NCBI GenBank assembly: GCA_913776795.1
Contig: CAJYRH010000411.1
Span: 1-5,521 of the forward strand
Direction: 5' to 3'
Source: an uncultured Pseudorhodoferax sp.
GTDB taxonomy: Bacteria > Pseudomonadota > Gammaproteobacteria > Burkholderiales > Burkholderiaceae
Length of the DNA stretch: 5,521 bases
Below the pieces are notes generated by a model. It made no database searches and was not told the origin of the DNA. It was given only the letters and a program-made list of their open reading frames with translations. Positions 1 to 5,521 of the stretch are shown piece by piece; position 1 is the first letter of the stretch, and every line of letters starts with the position of its first letter. Position numbers and translations under genes: made by a program.

Positions 1-56
1 GCACCGCAGGGCCGTCCCAGGGGGGACGCTCCGCCGCCGATGCCGGCGCTGCCCCC

Positions 57-947
57 GTGGGCATGCACCACGGCGCCCCGCACTGCAGCGCGCAGCGCGA
101 CGGCAGTCCGGCGGCCACCGCCGGGACACTGCTGCAGGCCTGGTTGCGCTACGTGTGGGGCCCGTACCTGCGCACCACCACGCGCTGGCCGGTGCTGGGG
201 GGCTTGCTGCCCTTCGTGCCGCTGGTCCTGCTGTGGTGGGGCGTCGCCGCGGCCGAGGTGTTCCCGCGCGCCTTCTTCCCCGGCCCGCCCGAGGTGGTGC
301 GCGCCTTCATCGATCTCACCTACAAGGGCGTGCTGCCCGAGTACCTGCAGGACAGCGTGGTGCGCCTGGCCGCGGGCGCGGCCGTGGGCGTGGCGATCGG
401 CGTGCCGCTGGGGCTGCTGGTCGGCCTGAGCGAGCGCGTGCGCACCGCGCTGTGGCCGGTGCTGCTGTTCTTCCAGGCCATCGGCGACATCGCCTGGCTG
501 CCCATCCTGTTGATCTGGTTCGGCTTCGGCCTCACGACGATGACGGTGATCATCGTCTACACGGTGCTGTTCCCCATCGTGCTCAACACCGTGCTGGGCG
601 TGCGCTCGATCCCGCTGGAGATGCACCGCGCCGCCCAGTGCCTGGGCGCATCGCGGGCCCGCATCGTCTGGGAGGTGGTGCTGCCCGGCGCGCTGCCCAA
701 CATCATCACCGGCCTGCGCAACGGCCTGGGCTACGGCTGGCGCGCGCTGATCGCGGCCGAGATCATCGTGGGCACCAGCGGCATCGGCTTCATGATGTTC
801 GACGCGCGCCGCGCTGGCTCGGTGGTCGAGATCCTGCTGGGCATGGTGGTGCTGGGCCTGCTGTGGTACGTGGTGGATGCCTGGGTGCTCGCGCCCATCG
901 AGCGCGCCACCGGCCAGCGCTGGGGCCTGGTGCAGCGCCAGCCCTGA
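57..947 (+). CDS. ABC transporter permease, SsuC/TauC-like (start uncertain, possibly 5'-partial)
   Basis: Inner-membrane permease subunit of a solute importer of the nitrate/sulfonate/taurine class, which normally acts as a dimer with two ATPase subunits. Counting from the GTG at 57 it is 296 residues. Hydrophobic segments lie near residues 46-66, 103-124, 130-157, 160-182, 228-247 and 257-280. The cytoplasmic EAA loop that docks on the ATPase is clear at about 190-220, with HRAAQCLGASRARIVWEVV followed by LPGALP. The phrase FFPGPPEVV near 73-81 is typical of the SsuC family. The start is unsure: neither GTG 57 nor ATG 63 has a Shine-Dalgarno sequence, and the frame stays open to the left edge from base 3. 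The real start may therefore lie upstream of the window. The first 40 or so residues are low-complexity and unlike the family core. Family identity is confident; the substrate is not known. Confidence 0.9.
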   Translation: MGMHHGAPHCSAQRDGSPAATAGTLLQAWLRYVWGPYLRTTTRWPVLGGLLPFVPLVLLWWGVAAAEVFPRAFFPGPPEVVRAFIDLTYKGVLPEYLQDSVVRLAAGAAVGVAIGVPLGLLVGLSERVRTALWPVLLFFQAIGDIAWLPILLIWFGFGLTTMTVIIVYTVLFPIVLNTVLGVRSIPLEMHRAAQCLGASRARIVWEVVLPGALPNIITGLRNGLGYGWRALIAAEIIVGTSGIGFMMFDARRAGSVVEILLGMVVLGLLWYVVDAWVLAPIERATGQRWGLVQRQP

Positions 948-954
948 ACAACGA

Positions 955-960
955 ACGGAG
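955..960 (+). promoter_or_regulatory. Ribosome binding site for the ABC ATPase
   Basis: The sequence AACGGAG ends at 960, with GGAG at 957-960, nine bases before a GTG codon at 970. It decides the ATPase start. The longer in-frame reading from ATG 877 would overlap the permease by about 70 bases and add 31 residues that do not resemble an ABC ATPase N-terminus. Confidence 0.65.
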
Positions 961-969
961 ACCACCGCA

Positions 970-1728
970 GTGAAGAGCCTGGCCCTGAACCATCTGCACA
1001 AGACCTACTTCGATCCGTACGCGGGCGCGCAGGTGACGGCCGTGCAGGACCTGGACCTGCAGATCGAGCCCGGCGAGTTCGTGGCCGTGGTCGGCCCGTC
1101 CGGCTGCGGCAAGACCACGCTGCTGAACATGATCGCCGGCTTCCTGCCGGCCAGCGGCGGCGAGATCCTGGTCGACGGCCATCCGGTGCGCGGCCCCGGC
1201 CCGGACCGCGGCGTGGTGTTCCAGTCGTTCGCGCTGTTCCCGTGGAAGACGGTGCTGGACAACGTGGCCTTCGGACCCAAGATGCGCGGCATGCCGCGCG
1301 CCGAGCGCGAGGACCTGGCGCGCGAGTTCCTGGCCCTGGCCGGCCTGTCGCACGCGGCCGGCCGCTACCCCAACGAGCTGTCGGGCGGCATGCAGCAGCG
1401 CGTGGGCGTGGTGCGCGCGCTGGCCAACCACCCCGACGTGCTGCTGATGGACGAACCCTTCGCCAGCGTGGACGCGCAGACGCGCATGACGCTGCAGGAG
1501 GAGCTCTCGCGCATCTGGCAGGAGCGGCGCACCACCGTCTTCTTCATCACGCACGACGTGACCGAAGCCGTGTTCCTGGCGAACCGGGTGGTGGCCCTCG
1601 CCAAGGGCCGCGTGCTGGCCGAAGTGCCGGTGCCGCTTCCGCTGCCGCGGCGCTGGGACGCGTTGGCCGAAGACACCACCTTCAAGTCGCTGAGCGCCCA
1701 GGTGCTGCAGCTCGTGCGGTCCGCCTGA
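970..1728 (+). CDS. ABC transporter ATP-binding protein, SsuB/TauB-like
   Basis: Cytoplasmic ATPase that powers the importer, 252 residues from the GTG at 970, a normal length for SsuB/TauB/NrtD-type subunits. The full set of ABC motifs is intact. Walker A is GPSGCGKTT at 42-50, the Q-loop glutamine is Q85 in VVFQSFALFPW, the signature is LSGGMQQR at 137-144, Walker B is VLLMDEP at 157-163, and the switch histidine is H195 in FFITHDVTEA. The D-loop reads ASVDAQTR, where many relatives have ALDAQTR. FPWKTVLDNV after the Q-loop is characteristic of the nitrate/sulfonate/taurine branch. The gene lies 22 nt after the permease, and its stop is 9 nt before the next start, so co-translation is likely. 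No inactivating change is seen. The specific solute cannot be inferred from this subunit. Confidence 0.95.
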   Translation: MKSLALNHLHKTYFDPYAGAQVTAVQDLDLQIEPGEFVAVVGPSGCGKTTLLNMIAGFLPASGGEILVDGHPVRGPGPDRGVVFQSFALFPWKTVLDNVAFGPKMRGMPRAEREDLAREFLALAGLSHAAGRYPNELSGGMQQRVGVVRALANHPDVLLMDEPFASVDAQTRMTLQEELSRIWQERRTTVFFITHDVTEAVFLANRVVALAKGRVLAEVPVPLPLPRRWDALAEDTTFKSLSAQVLQLVRSA

Positions 1729-1737
1729 ACCGTTGCC

Positions 1738-2085
1738 ATGGCTGCTTCCCCTCCTGCCGCACGCCGTTACCTGCCCAAGTCCGGGCGTGCCCGGCTGCTG
1801 CTGGGCGCGCTGCTGCTGTACCTGCTGTGGCAGGTCTGGCTGTCGGCGGTGGCGCCGTCCAAGGTGTCGCCCGAGATCGAGCGCGGCAAGCCGCGCGTCA
1901 ACGTGCTGGTGAGCCTGCCGTTCGTGCCGGAGCGCTTCCACGTGCTGATGTTCCAGAAGTACGGCCGCGTGTCCGGCACGGTCGACCAGTCGGTCGAAGT
2001 GCGTGGCGTGCCGCCGGACCGGCTGAACGCGATCGCGCGGCACTACTGGGTGTCGCGCATCGAGCCCCTGCCCCCCGACCAGTGA
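1738..2085 (+). CDS. Small single-pass membrane protein of unknown function in the ABC operon
   Basis: I do not recognise this 115-residue protein. The N-terminal 19 residues are basic (R9, R10, K14, R17, R19). One transmembrane helix follows at about 20-38 (LLLGALLLYLLWQVWLSA). A soluble C-terminal domain of about 75 residues then begins around PSKVSPEIERGKPR. By the positive-inside rule the N-terminus is cytoplasmic and the C-terminal domain periplasmic. That domain alternates short beta-like stretches (VNVLVSLP, QSVEVRGV) with helix-like ones (PERFHVLMFQKYG, PDRLNAIARHYWVSRIEPL). Coding is supported by consistent G/C third positions after the first seven codons, and by a snug fit of 9 nt after the ATPase stop and 20 nt before the binding-protein start. 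No good Shine-Dalgarno precedes ATG 1738, so translation probably depends on coupling to the ATPase gene. It could be a periplasm-facing accessory of the importer, but this rests only on position and topology. Confidence 0.8.
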   Translation: MAASPPAARRYLPKSGRARLLLGALLLYLLWQVWLSAVAPSKVSPEIERGKPRVNVLVSLPFVPERFHVLMFQKYGRVSGTVDQSVEVRGVPPDRLNAIARHYWVSRIEPLPPDQ

Positions 2086-2093
2086 GAACACCC

Positions 2094-2099
2094 AAGGAG
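2094..2099 (+). promoter_or_regulatory. Strong ribosome binding site for the solute-binding protein
   Basis: AAGGAG lies six bases before the ATG at 2106. It is the best Shine-Dalgarno match in the window. It fixes the start of the binding protein and fits the usual need for more periplasmic binding protein than membrane subunits. Confidence 0.8.
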
Positions 2100-2105
2100 A
2101 CGAGC

Positions 2106-3164
2106 ATGAAGATCGGAGCGTGGTTGCTGACGGCAGCGCTGGCCTGCAGCGCCCTGGCGGCGCAGGCGCAGGAGCTGGTGAAGCTCAAGGCCGGCATGGT
2201 CTCGGCCATCGACCAGCTTGGCCTGCCCATCGCGCAGGAACGTGGCTTCTTCGAGAAGTACGGGCTCGACGTCACCATCGTGCGGCCCTATGCCACCGGC
2301 GTCGATGCGCTCAATGCCTTGCAGGCCCGCGAGAGCGACATCGTGCAGGTGGGGGTGCCGATGATCGGCGCGGTGCTGCGCGGCATGGACCTGGTGGCCC
2401 TCGGAAACTTCAGCGGCAACGCCACCAAGCTGGGCTCGGACGCCACCATGGCGCTGGTCGCGCGCGGCGATGCGGGCATCGTCAAAGGCGACCTGAAGAC
2501 GCTGCGCGGCAAGCGCATCGCCACGTCCTTCGGCACCATCAACCACCTGTACATCCTGGCGCTGCTGGAGAAGGGCGGCCTGACGCCGGCCGACGTGACG
2601 CTGGTCAACACGCCGCCACCAGACATGACCGTGGCGCTGCTGGCCAAGGGCGTCGACGCCTTCTCGGCCTGGGACCCGTGGCCCATCATCGCGCAGAAGG
2701 ACGTGCCGGGCGCGGTGGAGGTCATCCGTGGCGGCGATGTCATCTCCTACGTCGGCTTCAACGTCGCCACGCGCGACTGGGTCGCGAAGAACGGCGAGAC
2801 GGTCGAGAAGTTCCTGGCCGCCGTGTCGGAGGCCGACCGCTGGATGCGCGCCAATCCCAAGCAGGCCGCCCAGGTGGCGACGCGCTGGATCCCCGGGCTG
2901 AAGCTCGATGTGGCCGAGGCGGCGATGGTCTTCAACATCCAGCAGGCCGACCGCCGGCTGTCGGCCAACAACTACCGCGGACTGCACGCAGCGCAGGACC
3001 GCTTGCAACGGGTGGGCACGATCAAGAGCACCTTCGATGTGAACAAGCACATCGAGCCCAGGCACATGCTGGCCGTGATGGCCAAGTACCCGCAGCTGTT
3101 CTCCGACCTGCCGGCCATCCCGGCCGAGGCGGCCCTCACACCGGGCTGGCAATTCAAGCCGTGA
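2106..3164 (+). CDS. ABC transporter substrate-binding protein, SsuA/NMT1-like
   Basis: Periplasmic protein that captures the solute and delivers it to the permease; 352 residues. The N-terminus is a classic signal peptide with K2, a hydrophobic core at about 3-18 and a likely signal peptidase I site after AQA at 19-21. C14 is not in a proper lipobox, because alanine rather than leucine stands at -3, so a lipoprotein is unlikely. Mature family features include GLPIAQERGFFEKYGLDVT at 39-57, LRGKRIATSFGT at 133-144, where the second lobe begins, and DAFSAWDPWP at 184-193, the hinge-side segment shared by nitrate/sulfonate/taurine and NMT1-type binders. The start follows a strong AAGGAG. The gene sits directly behind the importer genes. 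Known relatives bind sulfonates, taurine, nitrate, thiamine precursors or aromatic acids. Nothing visible chooses among these, so the substrate is left open. Confidence 0.92.
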   Translation: MKIGAWLLTAALACSALAAQAQELVKLKAGMVSAIDQLGLPIAQERGFFEKYGLDVTIVRPYATGVDALNALQARESDIVQVGVPMIGAVLRGMDLVALGNFSGNATKLGSDATMALVARGDAGIVKGDLKTLRGKRIATSFGTINHLYILALLEKGGLTPADVTLVNTPPPDMTVALLAKGVDAFSAWDPWPIIAQKDVPGAVEVIRGGDVISYVGFNVATRDWVAKNGETVEKFLAAVSEADRWMRANPKQAAQVATRWIPGLKLDVAEAAMVFNIQQADRRLSANNYRGLHAAQDRLQRVGTIKSTFDVNKHIEPRHMLAVMAKYPQLFSDLPAIPAEAALTPGWQFKP

Positions 3165-3195
3165 GTCCAAAGCCCAGCCCTGTGAAAGCGATGCC

Positions 3196-4335
3196 ATGGC
3201 CCTGATCCAGTACCTGACGCAAGTGCAGTTCGATTTCGGCGCCATCGCGACGCTGCAGGCCGAGTGCGCCCGGCTGAACATCCGCCGGCCGCTGCTGGTC
3301 ACCGACGCCGGCGTGCGCGCCGCCGGCCTGGTGGACCGCGTGCTCGCGCAGCTGACCGGCGTGGAGCGCGTGGCCGTGTTCGACGGCACGCCGCCCAACC
3401 CGAACGAGGCCGCGGTGCGCCAGGCCGTGGTGGCCTGGCGCGAACTGGGTGCCGACGGCGTCATCGCGCTGGGCGGCGGCTCGTCGATCGACCTGGCCAA
3501 GGGCGTGGCCGTGTGCGCCACGCACGACGGGCCGCTGCGGCAGTTCGCGCTGGTCGAGGGCGGGGCCGCACGCATCACCGCGGCCACCGCGCCCATCATC
3601 GCCATCCCCACCACCGCCGGCACCGGCAGCGAGGTGGGCCGTGGCGCCATCCTGATCCTGGACGATGGGCGCAAGCTGGGCATCATCTCGCCGCACGTCA
3701 TGCCCAAGGCCGCGATCTGCGACCCCGAGCTCACGCTGGGCCTGCCCGCGGTGCTGACCGCGGCCACCGGCATGGACGCCATCGCGCACTGCATGGAAAC
3801 CTTCATGGCCCCGGCCTTCAACCCGCCGGCCGAAGGCATCGCGCTGGATGGGCTGCGCCGCGGCTGGGCGCACATCGAGCGCGCCACCACCACGCCGGGC
3901 GACCGCGCGGCGCGGCTGCAGATGATGAGCGCGTCGATGCAGGGCGCCATGGCCTTCCAGAAGGGCCTGGGCTGCGTGCACAGCCTGAGCCATTCACTGG
4001 GCGGGGTGAACCCCAGGCTGCACCATGGCACGCTCAATGCCATCTTCCTGCCGGGCGTGATCGCATTCAACAGCACCGTGCCCGGCATGCAGCAGGAGCA
4101 CAAGCTCGCGCGCATGGCGCAGGCCATGGGCCTGGACGATGGGCGCGACGTGGCACCCGCCGTGCGCGACATGACGGCGCGGCTGGGCCTGCCCACCGGC
4201 CTGGCGGCGCTGGGGGTGGAGCCGTCGCTGTTCGACCGCGTGGTGGCCGGTGCGCTGGCCGACCACAGCCACCGCACCAACCCGCGCGAGGCCAGCGCCG
4301 AAGACTATCTGGCGCTGCTGCGCGGTGCCTCCTGA
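3196..4335 (+). CDS. Iron-containing (group III) alcohol dehydrogenase family protein
   Basis: Cytoplasmic NAD(P)-dependent oxidoreductase of 379 residues, the usual length for metal-dependent group III alcohol dehydrogenases, which interconvert alcohols with aldehydes or ketones. The N-terminal nucleotide-binding half shows LLVTDAGV (33-40), GTPPNPNE (64-71), ALGGGSSIDLAK (91-102) and PTTAGTGSEV (138-147). The C-terminal helical half carries metal ligands D194 and H198 in GMDAIAHCMET, then H262 and H266 in VHSLSHSLGG, and H276 or H277 in LHHGTLNA. D99 after the GGGS motif argues against maleylacetate reductase, whose sequences, as I recall them, have glycine there. The gene begins 31 nt after the binding protein with only a weak GAAAG at 3184-3188. 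It most likely acts on the imported solute or a breakdown product. The exact substrate is unknown, and both 4-hydroxybutyrate-type and lactaldehyde-type activities occur in the family. Confidence 0.92.
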   Translation: MALIQYLTQVQFDFGAIATLQAECARLNIRRPLLVTDAGVRAAGLVDRVLAQLTGVERVAVFDGTPPNPNEAAVRQAVVAWRELGADGVIALGGGSSIDLAKGVAVCATHDGPLRQFALVEGGAARITAATAPIIAIPTTAGTGSEVGRGAILILDDGRKLGIISPHVMPKAAICDPELTLGLPAVLTAATGMDAIAHCMETFMAPAFNPPAEGIALDGLRRGWAHIERATTTPGDRAARLQMMSASMQGAMAFQKGLGCVHSLSHSLGGVNPRLHHGTLNAIFLPGVIAFNSTVPGMQQEHKLARMAQAMGLDDGRDVAPAVRDMTARLGLPTGLAALGVEPSLFDRVVAGALADHSHRTNPREASAEDYLALLRGAS

Positions 4336-4348
4336 CGGCACGGCGACA

Positions 4349-5314
4349 ATGCGGCGCATGCCGCCGTCGTTGCCGTCCATCATCTCGCGCCTGCACTTCA
4401 AGCACCTGCGCCTGCTGGTGGCGCTGGCCGAGCAGGGCTCGCTGGTCAAGGCCGCCGGCCAGATCCACATGACCCAGCCCGGCGCGACCAAGGCGCTGCA
4501 GGACATCGAGGCGGCCCTGGGCGGCACGCTGTTCACGCGCAACAACCGCGGCCTGGTGCCGAATGCGCTGGGGCAGTGCGTGCTGCACTACGCCCGGCTC
4601 ATCCTGACCGACGTGGCCCATCTGCGCGAGGAGATGATCGGCGTGCTGCAGGGCCACGGCGGCCGGCTCAGCGTGGGCACCATCATGGGCGCCGTGCCGT
4701 TCCTGACCGAGACGCTGTCGCGCCTGATCGCCAGGCAGCGCACGCTGTCGGTCGAGATCGTCGAGGACACCAGCGCGCACCTGCTGCGGCTGCTCGACGA
4801 AGGCCGGCTCGACGCCGCCATCTGCCGCACCAGCATCAGCAAGCACCCGGAGCTCTATGAAGTGGTGAAGGTGCGCGAGGAGCAGCTCGCCGTGGTGGCC
4901 AACATGCAGCACCCGCTGGCGGACGCCAGGCGGCTGGCCATCGCCGACCTGGCGGCGTACCGCTGGGTGGTGTATTCGGCCAACATGCCGATGCGGCTGC
5001 TGCTGGAGCGCGAGTTCCGCGAGGCCGACCTGCCCTTTCCGGCGCAGCTGATCGAGACCACCTCGGCCTTCGCGACGCTGTCGTTCCTGCAGATGAACCC
5101 CACGATGGTCGCGCTGTTGTCGGTCGACGTGGCGCGCTTTTGCCAGAAGTTCGGACTGACGACGGTGTTGCCGCTGGCCCTGCAGTCGCGCAGCGAACCG
5201 TATTGGCTGGTGACGCGGCGCGACCGGCCGGCCACGCCCGTGGCGCAGTTGCTGATGGCGGAGTTCGCGGAGGCGGCGGTTGCGGCGCCGAAGCGGGTCA
5301 GGCGGAGGGCTTGA
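4349..5314 (+). CDS. LysR-type transcriptional regulator
   Basis: DNA-binding regulator of 321 residues from ATG 4349; ATG 4358, three codons in, is an equally possible start, and neither has a clear Shine-Dalgarno. The N-terminal winged helix-turn-helix covers about 15-76: LKHLRLL-like opening at 18-24, AEQGSLVKAAGQIHMTQPGA across the recognition helix, then LGGTLFTRNNRGLVPNALG. The wording with SLVKAA and MTQPGATKAL resembles the PcaQ/GbpR branch, whose members often govern aromatic or sugar catabolism. The effector-binding domain begins near LSVGTIMG (107-114) and runs to about 300, with DAAICR at 155-160 and a PTMVALLSVDVARFC stretch at 251-265. The gene is downstream and codirectional with the transport genes, 13 nt after the dehydrogenase, instead of the common divergent upstream arrangement. 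It may therefore be transcribed with its targets. The inducer is not known. Confidence 0.92.
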   Translation: MRRMPPSLPSIISRLHFKHLRLLVALAEQGSLVKAAGQIHMTQPGATKALQDIEAALGGTLFTRNNRGLVPNALGQCVLHYARLILTDVAHLREEMIGVLQGHGGRLSVGTIMGAVPFLTETLSRLIARQRTLSVEIVEDTSAHLLRLLDEGRLDAAICRTSISKHPELYEVVKVREEQLAVVANMQHPLADARRLAIADLAAYRWVVYSANMPMRLLLEREFREADLPFPAQLIETTSAFATLSFLQMNPTMVALLSVDVARFCQKFGLTTVLPLALQSRSEPYWLVTRRDRPATPVAQLLMAEFAEAAVAAPKRVRRRA

Positions 5315-5319
5315 AGCCT

Positions 5320-5338
5320 TCGGCGACGGGGGCGCCGA
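5320..5338. terminator. Short GC-rich hairpin between convergent genes, possible weak terminator
   Basis: In the 52-nt gap between the two converging stop codons, TCGGCG at 5320-5325 can pair with CGCCGA at 5333-5338 around a 7-nt loop. It starts 6 nt after the LysR stop. No T-run follows on either strand, so it lacks the hallmark of an intrinsic terminator. It may only slow polymerase or protect 3' ends, or it may be chance in GC-rich DNA. Confidence 0.3.
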
Positions 5339-5366
5339 CAGGTCGCTCAAGCGTAGTCGAAAGCCA

Positions 5367-5521
5367 TCAGGCCCAGGCCTCGCCCAGCGCGTGCGCCTGC
5401 TTCAGCACCAGTTCCACCGCGGCATCCTGCTGGTCCGGCGGGTATTTGTATTTGCGCAGGATGCGCTTGACCATCAGCCGCAGCTTGGCCTGCACGCTCT
5501 CGCGGGCGGACCAGTCGACCG
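5367..5521 (-). CDS. hsdR: Type I restriction endonuclease subunit R, C-terminal end (partial)
   Basis: The last 50 codons and the stop of a gene entering from beyond the right edge; no start codon lies inside the window. The translated tail opens with VDWSARESVQAKLRLMVKR and contains ILRKYKYPPDQQDAAVEL, ending in LGEAWA. The pattern of RESVxAKLRLxVKRxLRKYxYPPDxQ followed by a VL-Q-A helix matches, from memory, the extreme C-terminus of HsdR proteins. HsdR is the DNA-translocating, cleaving subunit of type I restriction-modification complexes and works with HsdM and HsdS. The nuclease and helicase domains would lie outside the window, so whether the gene is intact cannot be judged. It converges on the LysR gene and is unlikely to be functionally linked to the transporter operon. 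Confidence 0.75.
   Translation of the reverse strand, partial: VDWSARESVQAKLRLMVKRILRKYKYPPDQQDAAVELVLKQAHALGEAWA

Noticed and set aside
790..2091. A 433-codon open frame on the - strand opposite the ATPase and small membrane gene
   Set aside because: It is a His/Arg/Gln/Gly-rich shadow of the ATPase, with no domain pattern and no ribosome binding site.
1242..2105. A long N-terminal extension of the binding protein reading back through the ATPase and small gene
   Set aside because: The upstream part is an out-of-frame Arg/Ala-rich reading of the ATPase. The true start at 2106 has AAGGAG and a textbook signal peptide.
2116..2150. A lipoprotein signal in the binding protein (LAC at 12-14)
   Set aside because: The -3 position before the cysteine is alanine, not leucine or similar, and a clean AQA signal peptidase I site follows.
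2043..4280. A 745-codon open frame on the - strand opposite the binding protein and dehydrogenase
   Set aside because: Its product is a low-complexity Ala/Arg/Gly/Ser-rich sequence with no recognisable motif. The + strand of the same DNA encodes two complete, motif-rich proteins. Long antisense frames are expected in DNA this GC-rich.
3196..4335. Maleylacetate reductase as the identity of the dehydrogenase
   Set aside because: The nucleotide-binding motif is GGGSSIDLAK with the aspartate of alcohol dehydrogenases and the full histidine set, unlike the glycine-bearing motif I recall for maleylacetate reductases.
4250..4348. A longer LysR start inside the dehydrogenase gene
   Set aside because: The extra 33 residues are out-of-frame dehydrogenase sequence. 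ATG 4349 or 4358 gives the normal short lead before the helix-turn-helix.
4067..5350. A 427-codon open frame on the - strand opposite the LysR gene
   Set aside because: Composition is Arg/His/Gln-rich and without motifs, and it lies antisense to a clear LysR protein, so it is a shadow frame.

Overview
The window is very GC-rich (roughly two thirds G+C by eye), and its real genes end most codons in G or C. Almost all of it is packed coding sequence on the + strand. Codon use and protein style suggest a beta-proteobacterium of the Burkholderiales type. This is an inference from style, since no taxonomic marker is present.

Positions 1-3164 encode an ABC importer of the nitrate/sulfonate/taurine (SsuABC/TauABC/NMT1-like) class. 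In order they are an inner-membrane permease (57-947, open to the left edge), an ATPase (970-1728), a small single-pass membrane protein of unknown function (1738-2085), and a secreted solute-binding protein (2106-3164). Gaps are 22, 9 and 20 nt, so this looks like one transcription unit. An iron-dependent alcohol dehydrogenase family enzyme follows after 31 nt (3196-4335). A LysR-type regulator then follows after only 13 nt on the same strand (4349-5314).

The likely logic is that the binding protein captures a small organic solute in the periplasm, the permease/ATPase pair imports it, and the dehydrogenase interconverts an alcohol and an aldehyde or ketone derived from it. The LysR protein would sense the solute or a product. 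The substrate cannot be read from the sequence. Sulfonates, aromatic acids and other small anions are all compatible with these families.

The right edge (5367-5521, - strand) holds the last 50 codons of a gene running in from outside. Its C-terminus resembles type I restriction endonuclease subunit HsdR. It converges on the LysR gene across a 52-nt gap that holds a short GC-rich hairpin. No RNA gene, insertion sequence, CRISPR array or stretch over 300 nt without a gene is visible. The least explained element is the 115-residue membrane protein inside the transporter operon.
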